The notes: generated by a model from the letters alone, not told the origin. 64,000 bases of DNA from Bradyrhizobium elkanii USDA 76 (GCF_023278185.1 NZ_CP066356.1:6192001-6256000); one strand, 5' to 3'. Numbered from the stretch's first letter, positions 49,481 through 59,218 are shown. A program made the numbers and translations.

Positions 49481-49861
49481 ATGTTCTTCCTGCTGCGTTT
49501 GGCATTCTGGCTCGGGCTTGTGCTCGTGCTGCTGCCGAGAGACAAGACACCCGAAGCGGACAAGACGCCGCAGATCAGCGCGTCGGATGCGGTGTCGGCC
49601 GCGACCGCGACGATCAACGACATGGGTCAGTTCTGCAAGCGCCAGCCGTCCGCCTGCGAGGTCGGCGGCCAGGCCGCGACCGCGATCGGCCAGCGCGCGA
49701 CCGACGGGGCGCGCAAGCTCTACCAGATCATCACCGACAAGAAGCCGCCCGACCACACCGGCTCGATCGGCCAGGACGATACCGATTCAGCCACCGCGTC
49801 CCGCGACACGCTGACCACGGACGATCAGTCCATCGAATTCCGCCTGCCGCCGACGCCGTAA
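49481..49861 (+). CDS. DUF5330 domain protein, 126 aa
   Basis: An N-terminal hydrophobic anchor (MFFLLRLAFWLGLVLVLLPR) is followed by a soluble part with two cysteines (GQFCKRQPSACEVGGQAATA) and the helix GARKLYQIITDKK. This is the DUF5330 layout. The tail is Asp/Thr/Ser-rich. Probably inner-membrane-anchored and facing the periplasm. Its function is not known. Confidence 0.82.
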   Translation: MFFLLRLAFWLGLVLVLLPRDKTPEADKTPQISASDAVSAATATINDMGQFCKRQPSACEVGGQAATAIGQRATDGARKLYQIITDKKPPDHTGSIGQDDTDSATASRDTLTTDDQSIEFRLPPTP

Positions 49862-49896
49862 GGGGAAACCAAAGTGCTGTCGCGCGAAGCGGATCC

Positions 49897-49927
49897 CGGT
49901 TCGCGTGAAGAAAACGCGTCAAAACAA
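49897..49927. repeat. dispersed repeat, copy 2 (core AGAAAACGCGTCAAAACAA)
   Basis: The second copy of the 31-base unit at 24219-24249, with three mismatches outside the 19-base exact core. It is intergenic, between the DUF5330 and SufE genes. Confidence 0.65.
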
Positions 49928-50005
49928 CCGGGAACCGGTTCCATTTTCATCGCTTTCGCGGCCCGTCTTCCTATATAAGCCGTCAAGGACAGGACGCGGG
50001 CCACG

Positions 50006-50437
50006 ATGACGACGATCGACGAAATCAGGGACAATTTTGCGCTGCTGGACGAGTGGGACGACCGTTACCGCTATGTCATCGAGCTCGGCCGCACGCTCGA
50101 ACCGTTGTCGGAGGCGGAGCACTCGGCCGAGAACAAGGTGCAGGGCTGCGTCAGCCAGGTCTGGCTGTCGAAGCGGGTCGAGCGCGATGCCAACGGCGAA
50201 CCGCGCCTGATCTATATCGGCGACAGCGACGCCCACATCGTGCGCGGCCTGGTCGCGATCGTGCTGACGTTGTTTTCCGGGCAGACGCCCAAGGAAATCC
50301 TCGGCACCGACGCGCTTGCGCTGTTCGACGAATTCGGCTTCCGCGACCATCTGACGCCGCAACGCTCCAACGGCTTGCGCTCGATGGTCGACCGCATCCG
50401 CAACGATGCGCGCGAGGCGCTGGCGTCCGCCGCGTAG
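50006..50437 (+). CDS. sufE: SufE family sulfur-acceptor protein, 143 aa
   Basis: The protein matches SufE over its whole length: IDEIRDNFALLDEWDDRYRY, LGRTLEPLSEAEHSAENKVQ, and GCVSQVW with the persulfide-accepting Cys near residue 48, then GLVAIVLTLFSGQTPKEIL. SufE takes sulfur from the cysteine desulfurase SufS for Fe-S cluster assembly. No other suf gene is in the window. It is convergent with the MucR gene, only 4 bp away. Confidence 0.95.
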   Translation: MTTIDEIRDNFALLDEWDDRYRYVIELGRTLEPLSEAEHSAENKVQGCVSQVWLSKRVERDANGEPRLIYIGDSDAHIVRGLVAIVLTLFSGQTPKEILGTDALALFDEFGFRDHLTPQRSNGLRSMVDRIRNDAREALASAA

Positions 50438-50441
50438 ATCT

Positions 50442-50855
50442 TTACTTCCGCTTCCGCGCCTGCTGACCGAGGCCCATCTTCTTGGCGAGTTGGGAGCGCG
50501 CCACCGCATAGTTCGGCGCCACCATCGGATAGTCGGCCGGCAGGCCCCATTTGTCGCGATACTGCTCCGGGGTCATGTTGTACTGGGTGCGCAGATGGCG
50601 CTTCAGCGACTTGAAGCGCTTGCCGTCCTCGAGGCACACTAGATATTCCGGCGTGATCGACTTCTTCATCGACACCGCGGGCTTGGCCGGCTCGCTCGGC
50701 GTGTCGCTGCGTCCGCTCGACACCCGCAGCAAGGCGGAGTGGACCTGACTGATCAGGTTCGGAATGTCCGAGGCCGGCGTCGGATTGTTGCTGAGATAGG
50801 CCGAAACGATGTTGGCGGTCAGCTCGACCGGCGTTTTGCCTGACGTATCGGACAT
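50442..50855 (-). CDS. MucR/Ros-family transcriptional regulator, 137 aa
   Basis: The N-terminal oligomerisation part (VELTANIVSAYLSNNPTPAS then LISQVHSALL) leads to the Ros-type finger region from residue 70 (YLVCLEDGKRFKSLKRHLRT) and a basic C-terminus (WGLPADYPMVAPNYAVARSQ). MucR represses or activates many surface-polysaccharide and motility genes in rhizobia, so it may control the EPS locus at 1-16 kb. Zinc ligands depart from the classical set: Cys74 and His87 remain, while the second Cys is Asp77 and the last His is replaced by Gln/Tyr. Confidence 0.93.
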   Translation of the reverse strand: MSDTSGKTPVELTANIVSAYLSNNPTPASDIPNLISQVHSALLRVSSGRSDTPSEPAKPAVSMKKSITPEYLVCLEDGKRFKSLKRHLRTQYNMTPEQYRDKWGLPADYPMVAPNYAVARSQLAKKMGLGQQARKRK

Positions 50856-51032
50856 GGCTCAATCTTCCCCGTGCTATCGACAGCCCGGCGCGCACCGGAC
50901 AGTATCCATGCGCAGCAATACATTAATGGAATCGCGTACTACTTTGCGAATATGCACAAATTACAGCAAATCTGACAACAACGGCCGCGTTTCCGGCTTC
51001 GGGCCGGCCGCGCGCAAGTATTGGCCCGGATC

Positions 51033-51911
51033 TTAAGGCCGCTGCTCCAGATGCGACCTGAGCTCGTCGATCGAGGCAAATCGCATCATGCCCTCGGGCA
51101 TCTGCGCCTCGATCGATCCGTCCGAATAGAGCGAATAGGCCATGCCGTCGACGACGCCCGATTTGAGCACGGTCACCGGCGGCTGCTCCTGGGGCGGCGG
51201 CGGATGGCCCGATGACGGCGAGGCGGCGGCGGCCGACTGGGCCTCGCCGAAGGTCGATGGCGTCCGGGGGCCGCGCCGGGCGGCGACGTCGACCGACCGC
51301 GGTCGGTCGGCCTTCGGCCAGGCATCGTCGAAGGTTGCCGGCGCCGGTTCGGCCGAACCGCCCGGATTCGAGCGCAGTTCCGGCGACAACAGATCCGGCG
51401 TGAGCGGCTCGGCGGCACGCCCCTGGCTCCGTTCGCGGTCCTTGCGCGAGGAGGAGAACAGCAGATTGCGCCGCTTGGGCGGTGCAGAACCATCCGCGGG
51501 CGCGGGCGGCACCTCGCCTGATGCGCCGCGCGAGGCGATCTCGTCGTGCCAGGGCGGCGGCGCCGCCGGCGCGGATGGCGGGGACGCGGGAGCCAGCGGC
51601 GGAGGCGCCGAGACCTTCGGCTCAGGCGGCGGGAACACCGGATCGTCGGGAGTGCCGCGCGGGGAAGTTGCAGACGGCGACCCGGACCGCAGACCCACGG
51701 CAACGACGGCATCGAGCCGGTCGCCCATGGCCTGGAGTTCGCGAAGGATGGCGGCAAGGGCCACAACAATCACGCCGGTACATGCGCCGGTCACGCCTGT
51801 CGCGATCAACGTGCCGCCAACGCTGAATTCCTTGTTTGGAATTCCGAGGCCGACCGCCGCCAAGCCCGCCACGACCAGGCCCGCGCCGACGACCAACAGA
51901 CCAACCTTCAT
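51033..51911 (-). CDS. membrane protein with long Pro-rich region, 292 aa
   Basis: ATG 51911 has a strong GGGGG run upstream. Two hydrophobic helices (VGLLVVGAGLVVAGLAAVGL and GGTLIATGVTGACTGVIVVA) are followed by a Pro/Ala/Ser-rich, low-complexity cytoplasmic-type region of about 150 residues. The C-terminal 45 residues are a compact module (GMAYSLYSDGSIEAQMPEGM, ASIDELRSHLEQ). No family is recognised. An extension to 51965 has no basis. Confidence 0.7.
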   Translation of the reverse strand: MKVGLLVVGAGLVVAGLAAVGLGIPNKEFSVGGTLIATGVTGACTGVIVVALAAILRELQAMGDRLDAVVAVGLRSGSPSATSPRGTPDDPVFPPPEPKVSAPPPLAPASPPSAPAAPPPWHDEIASRGASGEVPPAPADGSAPPKRRNLLFSSSRKDRERSQGRAAEPLTPDLLSPELRSNPGGSAEPAPATFDDAWPKADRPRSVDVAARRGPRTPSTFGEAQSAAAASPSSGHPPPPQEQPPVTVLKSGVVDGMAYSLYSDGSIEAQMPEGMMRFASIDELRSHLEQRP

Positions 51912-52250
51912 CGAACTAACCCCCGGGAGACCCGACCGAAAATCGGCGCGGGCCACCAACGCCACGATACCGTCATATTGCCCACACCGCCAACCGCCAA
52001 TTGTAGACAGAGTTCCCTAAAATCCCGCTTAACCAAGCCGCGATGCGTTGCTTCACCGCGGCCGCAGTGACTGTCGGGCAGCCAGCTCCCGTAGATTTAC
52101 TGGCTACGAATTGCTGCCAATTTATTGCAACGCATCTGGGAAATTACGCCACAATTACCAATTACTCGGAAACGGAACTGCGCTATGGATGCCGGGGAAT
52201 GAGGCCCTAAAGCGCCAATCTGGGCCACAGGCACGCCGGTATCACTAGCT
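51912..52250. other. intergenic promoter region
   Basis: A 339-bp divergent gap. It becomes AT-richer at 52095-52190 (TTTATTGCAACGCATCTGGG, ACAATTACCAATTACTCGG). No gene or palindrome is supported. Confidence 0.4.
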
Positions 52251-53900
52251 ATGTCATCGATTACGACGTCTGCCCTCGAGGCGCCTGCGCGGCGCTCGGT
52301 GGAGAAGACCTGCGACGATCTCGCTGTCCTCGTCCTCGGCGTGGTCGCCGTGGTCGCCGGCTTGACGTTCCGCGATTACGGTCTGGGCTGGGACGATTAC
52401 ACCCACGCTGAATATGCCGACCTCCTGCTGCGCATGTACGAGTCCGGGTTCAAGGACACCGGCGCACTGTCGTTTGCCAATCTGTATATGTACGGCGGCG
52501 GCTTCGACATGGCCGCGGCCCTGCTGCACAAGATCATTCCGCTCGAACTGTTCGAGACGCGCCGCCTGCTCGGTGCGATCGTCGGCGTTATCGGCCTTGC
52601 GGTGACTTGGCGCCTGGCGCGCCGCGTCGGCGGCCCGCTGGCGGGACTGGCGGCGCTGCTGCTGCTGGCGCTGTGCCCGACCTTCTACGGCCACATGTTC
52701 ATGAATCCCAAGGATGCGCCGTTCGCCGTGGCGATGGTGGTCCTGATCATGGGCCTGGTGCGCCTGATCGAGGAATATCCGGCGCCCTCGCCGCGCACCA
52801 TCCTGATCGTCGGCCTGGGGGCCGGCCTGTCGATCGGCTGCCGCGTGCTCGGCGGGCTCGCATTGATCTACGCCGTGGTCGGCTTCGTCCCGCTTCTGAT
52901 CGAGGAGTTCCGCAAGCAGGGCCCGCGCGAGGCGACCCACCGCTTTGCCCATGTCGTCTATGTGCTGCTGCCGGGGCTTGTGCTGGGCTATCTCGTGATG
53001 GGCCTGATCTGGCCGTGGTCGATCATGGAGCCCGGACATCCGCTCGAAGCGGTGACCTATTTCTCGCACTTCTTCGAGAAACCGTGGAAGGAGATGTTCG
53101 ACGGCGCGCTGGTGTCGGTGCCGGACATGCCGTGGTCCTATCTGCCCACCTTGTTCGCGCTGCAGCTTCCCGAAGTGCTGCTGGTGCTGCTGGCCGCCGC
53201 CGTCGTCATCACCTTGATGTCGCTGTCGCGCTACGACGTCACCGCAAAGCGCAAGTCGATCATGCTGATGCTGACGCTGGCGGCGACGCTGCCGCTGGTG
53301 ATCGCGATGGTGAAGCGGCCGGCGCTCTATAACGGCATCCGCCACTTCATCTTCGTGATTCCGCCGATGACGGTGCTGGCCGGCGTCGCATTCGCGCGCG
53401 GCATGGACTGGCTCGGCGAGAACCGCCGCGCCTGGCAGCCCGCGGCGCTCGCCGTGTTCGCGTTCGGCCTCCTGTTGCCGCTCAGCGAAATGATCCGCCT
53501 GCATCCGTATCAGTACACGCACTTCAACCACATCGCCGGCACGGTGCGGACCGCGGACAACTTCTTCATGCTGGACTATTGGGGCCTGGCGCTGAAGCAG
53601 GCATCCGACGGGCTGCGCGAGCAACTGGCGGAGCGGCAGGAAGTGCCGCCGCAGAACCGCAAGTGGAAGGTCGCAGTGTGCGGACCGCAGCGCCCCGCGC
53701 AGGTCGCGCTCGGCCCCGATTTCACGATCGGCTGGGACAGCAACGCCGCCGATTTCGCGATGACGCTCGGCGAATTCTACTGCAAGGGCCTGGCCGCGCC
53801 GGTCATGGTCGAGATCAAGCGCGACGACGTCGTGTTCGCCCGCGTCTACGATATCCGCGGCCGCAGCATCTCGAGCCTGCTGGCGATCCCGGCGCCGTAA
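52251..53900 (+). CDS. GT39/PMT-like membrane glycosyltransferase, 549 aa
   Basis: Polytopic membrane protein with around ten hydrophobic helices. The first loop carries GLGWDDYTHAEYADLLLRMY, an acidic D-D motif where GT39/ArnT-type enzymes have their catalytic aspartates; NPKDAPFAVAMVVL is a second conserved kind of segment. The C-terminal 130 residues are soluble. Such enzymes use polyprenyl-phosphate sugars as donors on the periplasmic side. The acceptor is unknown; it is far from the EPS locus and stands alone. Confidence 0.8.
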   Translation: MSSITTSALEAPARRSVEKTCDDLAVLVLGVVAVVAGLTFRDYGLGWDDYTHAEYADLLLRMYESGFKDTGALSFANLYMYGGGFDMAAALLHKIIPLELFETRRLLGAIVGVIGLAVTWRLARRVGGPLAGLAALLLLALCPTFYGHMFMNPKDAPFAVAMVVLIMGLVRLIEEYPAPSPRTILIVGLGAGLSIGCRVLGGLALIYAVVGFVPLLIEEFRKQGPREATHRFAHVVYVLLPGLVLGYLVMGLIWPWSIMEPGHPLEAVTYFSHFFEKPWKEMFDGALVSVPDMPWSYLPTLFALQLPEVLLVLLAAAVVITLMSLSRYDVTAKRKSIMLMLTLAATLPLVIAMVKRPALYNGIRHFIFVIPPMTVLAGVAFARGMDWLGENRRAWQPAALAVFAFGLLLPLSEMIRLHPYQYTHFNHIAGTVRTADNFFMLDYWGLALKQASDGLREQLAERQEVPPQNRKWKVAVCGPQRPAQVALGPDFTIGWDSNAADFAMTLGEFYCKGLAAPVMVEIKRDDVVFARVYDIRGRSISSLLAIPAP

Positions 53901-54046
53901 CGCATCACGCTGCCCACTGACGATCGCCGTTCGGATCGTGGGCCGCATGCCGACATGACTGTCACGCCGTTACCCTGCCTTGCTGCGGTCCGCCGGCGGC
54001 GCTACGCTTGGATCAAGCAATAACGCCATCAATGGAGCAATCGGCC

Positions 54047-54826
54047 ATGTCGCCAGCGGAAGCGCGCCTGAAGGAAGTGCCGTCGGATATGAGTGCGGCG
54101 GAATGGGAGCAGCGGATCAATCTCGCTGCCTGCTACCGGCTGGTCGCGCTCTATGGCTGGGACGATCTGGTCGATACCCACATCTCCGCGCGCGTGCCGG
54201 GGCCCGAGCACCACTTCCTGATCAACCCCTACGGGCTGATGTTCGACGAGATCACCGCCTCCAGCCTCGTCAAGGTCGACCTCGACGGCAACCAGCTCTC
54301 GAAGAGCGACTACAGCATCAACCCGGCTGGCTTCACCATCCATTCGGCGATCCACGAGGTGCGCGAGGACGCCGGCTGCGTGCTCCATCTGCACACCGTC
54401 GACGGCACCGCGGTGTCGAGCGGCCCCGAGGGCCTGCTGCCGCTGAACCAGACCGCGCAGCTCGTCACCCACGACCTCGCCTATCACGACTATGAAGGCA
54501 TCGCGCTCGATCATGACGAGCGCCCGCGCCTGCAGCGCGATCTCGGCAGTAAGAACCACATGCTGCTGCGCAATCACGGCACCCTGACGGTCGGCCGCTC
54601 GGTCGCGTCCGCGTTCGAGCGGATGTACCATCTGGAGCGCGCCTGCTCGATGCAGGTGGCGACCCGCGCGCTCGGACCGATCGCCTATCCGGTCGACCAG
54701 CACGCGATCGACAAGAACACCGAGCTGCTGTCGAACCCCGATCGCGCCGAGCTGCGCTCGACCCAGCTGGTCTGGCCGCCGCTGCTGCGCAAGCTCGACC
54801 GGGTCAATCCCGGTTATCGTGATTGA
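54047..54826 (+). CDS. class II aldolase/adducin family protein, 259 aa
   Basis: The class II aldolase fold is clear: RLVALYGWDDLVDTHISARV, FLINPYGLMFDEITASSLVK, and the metal-binding HLHTVDG followed by MLLRNHGTLTVGRSVASAF with its His. It needs zinc or another divalent metal and cleaves or epimerises a phosphorylated sugar or similar compound; the substrate is unknown. ATG 54047 has GGAG 8 nt upstream; a TTG at 54008 and ATG at 54032 are also in frame. A strong terminator follows. Confidence 0.9.
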   Translation: MSPAEARLKEVPSDMSAAEWEQRINLAACYRLVALYGWDDLVDTHISARVPGPEHHFLINPYGLMFDEITASSLVKVDLDGNQLSKSDYSINPAGFTIHSAIHEVREDAGCVLHLHTVDGTAVSSGPEGLLPLNQTAQLVTHDLAYHDYEGIALDHDERPRLQRDLGSKNHMLLRNHGTLTVGRSVASAFERMYHLERACSMQVATRALGPIAYPVDQHAIDKNTELLSNPDRAELRSTQLVWPPLLRKLDRVNPGYRD

Positions 54827-54880
54827 AATTTCACAATCTTCGGGTAGGCTAAAGCCAACATCCTCTGCACTATCGGAATC

Positions 54881-54911
54881 AAAACGCCGCCCAATCCCGG
54901 GCGGCGTTTTT
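54881..54911. terminator. bidirectional rho-independent terminator
   Basis: AAAACGCCGCCC-AATCC-CGGGCGGCGTTTT: an eight- to ten-base GC stem flanked by A-run on the left and T-run on the right. It lies between the convergent aldolase and M20 peptidase genes and can serve both. Confidence 0.9.
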
Positions 54912-54930
54912 ACGTGCAGTGCGCCCTGCG

Positions 54931-56331
54931 CTATTTGGCCTCGGCGAACGCCGCCAGGATCCGCGCCCAGGAGCGGATGCCCTTGTGGTAGCTCTTGAGG
55001 TCGTACTTCTCGTTCGGCGAATGGATGTTGTCGTCGTCGAGCCCGAAGCCTATCAGCACGCTGTCGAGGCCGAGCGTGTGCTTGAAATCGGCAACGATCG
55101 GGATCGAGGCACCGGAGCCGATCAAGAGCGCCTCCTTGCCCCATTCGTCGGTCAGCGCGCGGCGCGCCGCTGCCAGCGGCTTCATGTTCCAGTCGAGCGC
55201 GATCGCCGGCGCGCTGGAATGGTCGGTGAACTCGGCCTTGCAGTCGGCCGGCAGGCGGGCCTTCACATAGTCGCGGAACGCCTTTCGGATCTTCTCGGGA
55301 TCCTGCCCCTCGACCAGGCGGAACGAGACCTTCGCTGACGCCTCCGCCGCGATCACCGTCTTGGAGCCCTCGCCGGTATAGCCGCCGACGATACCGTTGA
55401 TGTCGCAGGTCGGGCGCGAGGAGACCTGCTCGATCAAGAGCCGGTCCTTTTCGCCGGCGGGCACCGAGAGGCCGATCGGCTTGAGGAAGCTCTCCGGCGT
55501 CAGATTGAGCTGCTTCCACTGGGCCAGAATATCCGGCGGCAAATCCTTCACGCCGTCATAGAAGCCGGGGATGGTGATGTGGCCGTTCTCGTCATGCAGC
55601 CCGCCGAGGATCCGTGTCAGCACGCGGATCGGGTTCTGCGCGCCGCCGCCGAACACGCCGGAATGCAGGTCGCGATTGGCGGCCTTGATCTTGACCTCGT
55701 CATAGACCAGGCCGCGCAGCGAGGTGGTGATCGCCGGCGTATTCGGGTCCCACATGCCGGTGTCGCAGACCAGCGCGAAGTCGGCCTTGAGATCGTCCTT
55801 GTTCGCCTCCAGGAACGGCACGAAATTCTTCGAGCCGATCTCCTCTTCTCCCTCGATGACGATGGTGATGTCGACCGGCAGCGATCCCGTCACCGTCTTC
55901 CAGGCACGGCACGCCTCGACGAAGGTCATCAACTGTCCCTTGTCGTCCTCGGCGCCGCGCGCGACGATGATCTTGCGTCCGTCGGCGTGGTCGGTCACCA
56001 CGGGCTCGAACGGCGGACGGTGCCAGAGATTCAAGGGATCGACCGGCTGCACGTCGTAGTGGCCGTAGAACAGCACATGCGGGCGTCCGTCGGTCGAGCC
56101 GTTCAGCTTGCCGACAACGGCCGGATGGCCGGCGGTCGGCCGCACTTCGGTCTTGAAGCCGAGGGTTGCGATATCCTTGGCGAGATGATCGGCAGCCGCC
56201 TTGCAGTCATCGGCGAAGGCCGGATCGGCCGAGATCGATTTGATCCGCAAGAGCGTGAACAGCCGCTCGAGACTGTTGTCGAAATCGGCGTCGATGCGGT
56301 CGAGGACGGGCTGCAACTTGGCGTTGGACAT
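54931..56331 (-). CDS. M20-family dipeptidase/carboxypeptidase, 466 aa
   Basis: ATG 56331 (AAGGAT upstream) starts MSNAKLQPVLDRIDADFDNS. The di-zinc site is visible: YGHYDVQPV (metal His and Asp), ARGAEDDKGQ (bridging Asp), VIEGEEEIGS (catalytic and metal Glu), CDTGMWD and the final FGLDDDNIHSPNE (metal His). DLHSGVFGGG belongs to the lid domain. It hydrolyses dipeptides or other small amides in the cytoplasm. The open frame continues upstream to 57978 in the shadow of the HerA-like gene; that part is not coding. Confidence 0.93.
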   Translation of the reverse strand: MSNAKLQPVLDRIDADFDNSLERLFTLLRIKSISADPAFADDCKAAADHLAKDIATLGFKTEVRPTAGHPAVVGKLNGSTDGRPHVLFYGHYDVQPVDPLNLWHRPPFEPVVTDHADGRKIIVARGAEDDKGQLMTFVEACRAWKTVTGSLPVDITIVIEGEEEIGSKNFVPFLEANKDDLKADFALVCDTGMWDPNTPAITTSLRGLVYDEVKIKAANRDLHSGVFGGGAQNPIRVLTRILGGLHDENGHITIPGFYDGVKDLPPDILAQWKQLNLTPESFLKPIGLSVPAGEKDRLLIEQVSSRPTCDINGIVGGYTGEGSKTVIAAEASAKVSFRLVEGQDPEKIRKAFRDYVKARLPADCKAEFTDHSSAPAIALDWNMKPLAAARRALTDEWGKEALLIGSGASIPIVADFKHTLGLDSVLIGFGLDDDNIHSPNEKYDLKSYHKGIRSWARILAAFAEAK

Positions 56332-56426
56332 CGCGGATATCCTTTTTGTTGGACGTTGCGCCAGGTTGTAGCGCGCCGGCCGCGCGAGGCAAAGCCGGTC
56401 TCCCGCTTCGGCCGGCCGGCGCGATG

Positions 56427-58049
56427 CTATCTGCGCAGCAATCCACCGAGGGCGCCGCGCACCAGCGCCCGGCCGATCGAGCCGCCAACCGAACCGCCGA
56501 GCGATTTGCCGAGATCGGCGGCCACGCCACCGATCACCTTGTCGGTCACCGAGCGCGTGACGCTGCGCGCGATCACCTGCCCGGTCGACATGCGGCCGCG
56601 CTTGACGTTGGTGCCGAAGATCGTGGACGCGATCGAACCGAGCTGGCCGAGGATGCCGCCACCTTCGCCGCCAGCGCTGCCGTCCGCCGGCGCCGCCGTC
56701 CCGGCGAGCCGCTTCTGGATGATCTCGTAGGCGGATTCGGCGTCGACCGCGGTGTCGTATTTGCCCTTCACCGGGCTCGCATCCATGATCGCCTTGCGCT
56801 CCTCCGGCGTGATCGGCCCGATCCGCGCCGATGGCGGGCGCACCATGACGCGCTCGACCATCGATGGCGTGCCGCCGCCCTCGAGGAACGACACCAGCGC
56901 CTCGCCCTTGCCGAGCTCCATGATCACCCGCGCGGTGTCGAGCTTCGGATTGGGCCGGAAGGTCTGCGCGGCCGCGGCAACCGCCTTCTGGTCGCGCGGT
57001 GTGAACGCGCGCAGCGCGTGCTGCACGCGGTTGCCGAGCTGCGCCAGCACCTTGTCCGGCACGTCGATCGGATTCTGCGTGACGAAATAGACACCGACGC
57101 CCTTGGAGCGGATCAGGCGCACCACCTGCTCGATCTTGTCCATCAGCGCCTTCGGCGCGTCGTTGAACAAGAGATGCGCCTCGTCGAAGAAGAACACCAG
57201 CTTCGGCTTCGGCAGGTCGCCGGCTTCCGGCAATTCCTCGAACAATTCCGAAAGCATCCAGAGCAGGAACGTGGCGTAAAGCCGCGGGCTCTGCATCAGC
57301 TTGTCGGCAACCAGGATATTGACCATGCCGCGGCCGTCGCGGTCGGTCCGCATGAAATCCTTCAGCGTCAGCGCCGGCTCGCCGAAGAACTTCGCGCCGC
57401 CCTGGTTCTCGAGCACCAGGAGCTGACGCTGGATCGTTCCGATCGTCGCCTTGGACACATTGCCGTAGCTCTGTGCCGCCTTGCGGATCGGTGTCAGCGG
57501 ATCCTCCTCGTCGTCGGCAGCTTTCTTGCTGGTGTCCGGGGCGATCGCATCCAGCAACGCCCGCAGGTCCTTCATGTCGATCAACGTGAGGCCGTTCTCG
57601 TCGGCGACGCGGAAGGCAACATTGAGCACACCCTCCTGCACGTCGTTCAGATCGAGCATCCGCGACAGCAACAGCGGTCCCATCTCGGTGACCGTGGCGC
57701 GCACCGGATGGCCCTGCTCGCCGAACACGTCCCAGAACACGGTCGAGAACTGATCGGGCTGGAAGGTCAGGCCCATCTCCTTGGCGCGCTTCAGGATGAA
57801 GTCCTTGGCCTCGCCGACTTCGGAGATACCGGAAAGATCGCCCTTGATGTCGGCTGCGAAAACCGGAACGCCGGCGCGCGCAAATCCTTCGGCCATGACC
57901 TGTAGGGTGACGGTCTTGCCGGTTCCCGTCGCACCGGTCACAAGGCCGTGGCGGTTGGCCAGCGCAAGCGTCAGCCACGCTGCTTCCTCGCCCTTGCCGA
58001 TAAAGATTTTCTCATCGGTGTCGGCCAACTTGGTGTCGGACGTCGCCAT
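56427..58049 (-). CDS. HerA-like ATPase of the DUF853 family, 540 aa
   Basis: Starting at ATG 58049, the protein has Walker A GATGTGKT (residues 39-46), Walker [14 protein letters not shown] near residue 280, a conserved [20 protein letters not shown], and an Arg in [13 protein letters not shown] that may act as finger. This is the HerA/FtsK-type hexameric ATPase layout. The C-terminal 60 residues are Gly-rich and end with [15 protein letters not shown]. HerA relatives move along DNA; some work with NurA nuclease in end resection. No NurA is seen here, and the DUF853 group has no clear function. Confidence 0.9.
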   Translation of the reverse strand: MATSDTKLADTDEKIFIGKGEEAAWLTLALANRHGLVTGATGTGKTVTLQVMAEGFARAGVPVFAADIKGDLSGISEVGEAKDFILKRAKEMGLTFQPDQFSTVFWDVFGEQGHPVRATVTEMGPLLLSRMLDLNDVQEGVLNVAFRVADENGLTLIDMKDLRALLDAIAPDTSKKAADDEEDPLTPIRKAAQSYGNVSKATIGTIQRQLLVLENQGGAKFFGEPALTLKDFMRTDRDGRGMVNILVADKLMQSPRLYATFLLWMLSELFEELPEAGDLPKPKLVFFFDEAHLLFNDAPKALMDKIEQVVRLIRSKGVGVYFVTQNPIDVPDKVLAQLGNRVQHALRAFTPRDQKAVAAAAQTFRPNPKLDTARVIMELGKGEALVSFLEGGGTPSMVERVMVRPPSARIGPITPEERKAIMDASPVKGKYDTAVDAESAYEIIQKRLAGTAAPADGSAGGEGGGILGQLGSIASTIFGTNVKRGRMSTGQVIARSVTRSVTDKVIGGVAADLGKSLGGSVGGSIGRALVRGALGGLLRR

Positions 58050-58388
58050 CGCTTCGCCTCTTAACGCGATTTTAAATCGGCTCGATCCATTCGAACCGAT
58101 GACATCATATTGCATCTTGCAGGTCGATTGAAACCATCGGCGCGCACTGATGTATATTGTCGCTCTACCAGTTCCTCATACTTTATTCCCGGCCAAGTGA
58201 CGAAAGGCATTGCGCATTGCGCCAAGATGGTGTGAATCCGCCGCTCACTCTTGCAGAGGTGCAACACTTCCGACGCGATCGAAAAAGAAAACGAACTGAA
58301 ATGCGCGGATCGCTTGTATTTCGTGACACAGGCGCTCAAGATAAATCTTCAAGAATGATCCGGCAAAAACCGGTTGAGGCGGGGCAAT
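58050..58388. other. 339-bp divergent intergenic region
   Basis: It separates the HerA-like and 58389 genes and is AT-richer near 58080-58130 (CATCATATTGCATCTTGC). It must hold both promoters. No gene or strong palindrome is supported. Confidence 0.4.
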
Positions 58389-58754
58389 ATGGACGAATTG
58401 GTTGGGCAGCTGGCCGCGAAAGCCGGCATCGACGGTGCTGTCGCTGAAAAAACCATCGGCATCGTTCTGGGTTTCCTCCGTAACGAGGGACCTTCCGACA
58501 AGGTCCAGGCTCTGATCGACCAAATCCCCGGCGCCGAAGCGGCAATCGCCGCCTCCAACAACAGCGGTGGTCTATCGCGGTTGATGGGTGGCGGTCTGAT
58601 GGCTGTCGGCACCCGGCTGATGGCGCTTGGATTGAGCATGAGTGAGATTCAGAACGTCGCGCGTGAACTTTTCAGGTTCGGCCGCGACAAAATCGGAGCG
58701 GATCAAATGGGCGAGATCATCTCGGGGACGCCGGGCCTCAGCCAGTTTGCCTGA
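58389..58754 (+). CDS. hypothetical helical protein, 121 aa
   Basis: ATG 58389 gives MDELVGQLAAKAGIDGAVAE, then IGIVLGFLRNEGPSDKVQAL and a Gly-rich centre, and ends with SEIQNVARELFRFGRDKIGA. It has the look of a small DUF2267/DUF937-type helical domain (repeated short helices around conserved Gly) but I cannot fix the family. Soluble. It is divergent from the HerA-like gene and in line with the DUF4332 gene 56 bp later. Confidence 0.6.
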   Translation: MDELVGQLAAKAGIDGAVAEKTIGIVLGFLRNEGPSDKVQALIDQIPGAEAAIAASNNSGGLSRLMGGGLMAVGTRLMALGLSMSEIQNVARELFRFGRDKIGADQMGEIISGTPGLSQFA

Positions 58755-58810
58755 AGCATTTTCCCAAACGCCTTTGCACGTGCGCTCCCTTCTACCTGCA
58801 TACGAGTATC

Positions 58811-59218
58811 ATGACATACCCCCTCTCCGAGATCGAAGGCCTGTCCGCCTATTGCGCCACCAAACTGAAATCGCAGGGTATCCGCACGACCGACGCACTG
58901 CTTGAAGCCGCCCGCACCGTCAAGGGACGCAAGGCGCTCGCCGCCAAGACTGGGATCAGCGAACAACAATTGCTCGAATGGGCCAACATCTCCGACTACA
59001 TGCGGATTCCCGGCATGGGCAAGGCGAAGGTCGGCCTGGTCCGCGCCGCCGGCGTCACCACCGTGCGCGAGCTCGCACACCGCAACCCGTCGCGGCTCGC
59101 GCAGAGCATGAAGGACGCCAATGTGCGCCGTAAGCTCGTCCGCGTGATGCCGTCGGAGAAATCGGTCGAGCTGCTAATCGAAGAGGCACGCAAGCTGCCT
59201 CCCAAAATCACATATTAG
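58811..59218 (+). CDS. DUF4332 helix-hairpin-helix protein, 135 aa
   Basis: Two tandem helix-hairpin-helix-like units: LSEIEGLSAYCATKLKSQGI and YMRIPGMGKAKVGLVRAAGV, with the usual IxG(M/L)G turn. This is the DUF4332 fold, related to DNA-binding HhH domains of polymerases and topoisomerases. A basic C-terminal part follows. Possibly DNA-binding, but function is not established. Confidence 0.85.
   Translation: MTYPLSEIEGLSAYCATKLKSQGIRTTDALLEAARTVKGRKALAAKTGISEQQLLEWANISDYMRIPGMGKAKVGLVRAAGVTTVRELAHRNPSRLAQSMKDANVRRKLVRVMPSEKSVELLIEEARKLPPKITY

Noticed and set aside
54931..57978. A single 1015-codon frame
   Set aside because: Only the part from 56331 down is coding (M20 peptidase). The rest is an out-of-frame reading of the HerA-like gene on the same strand.
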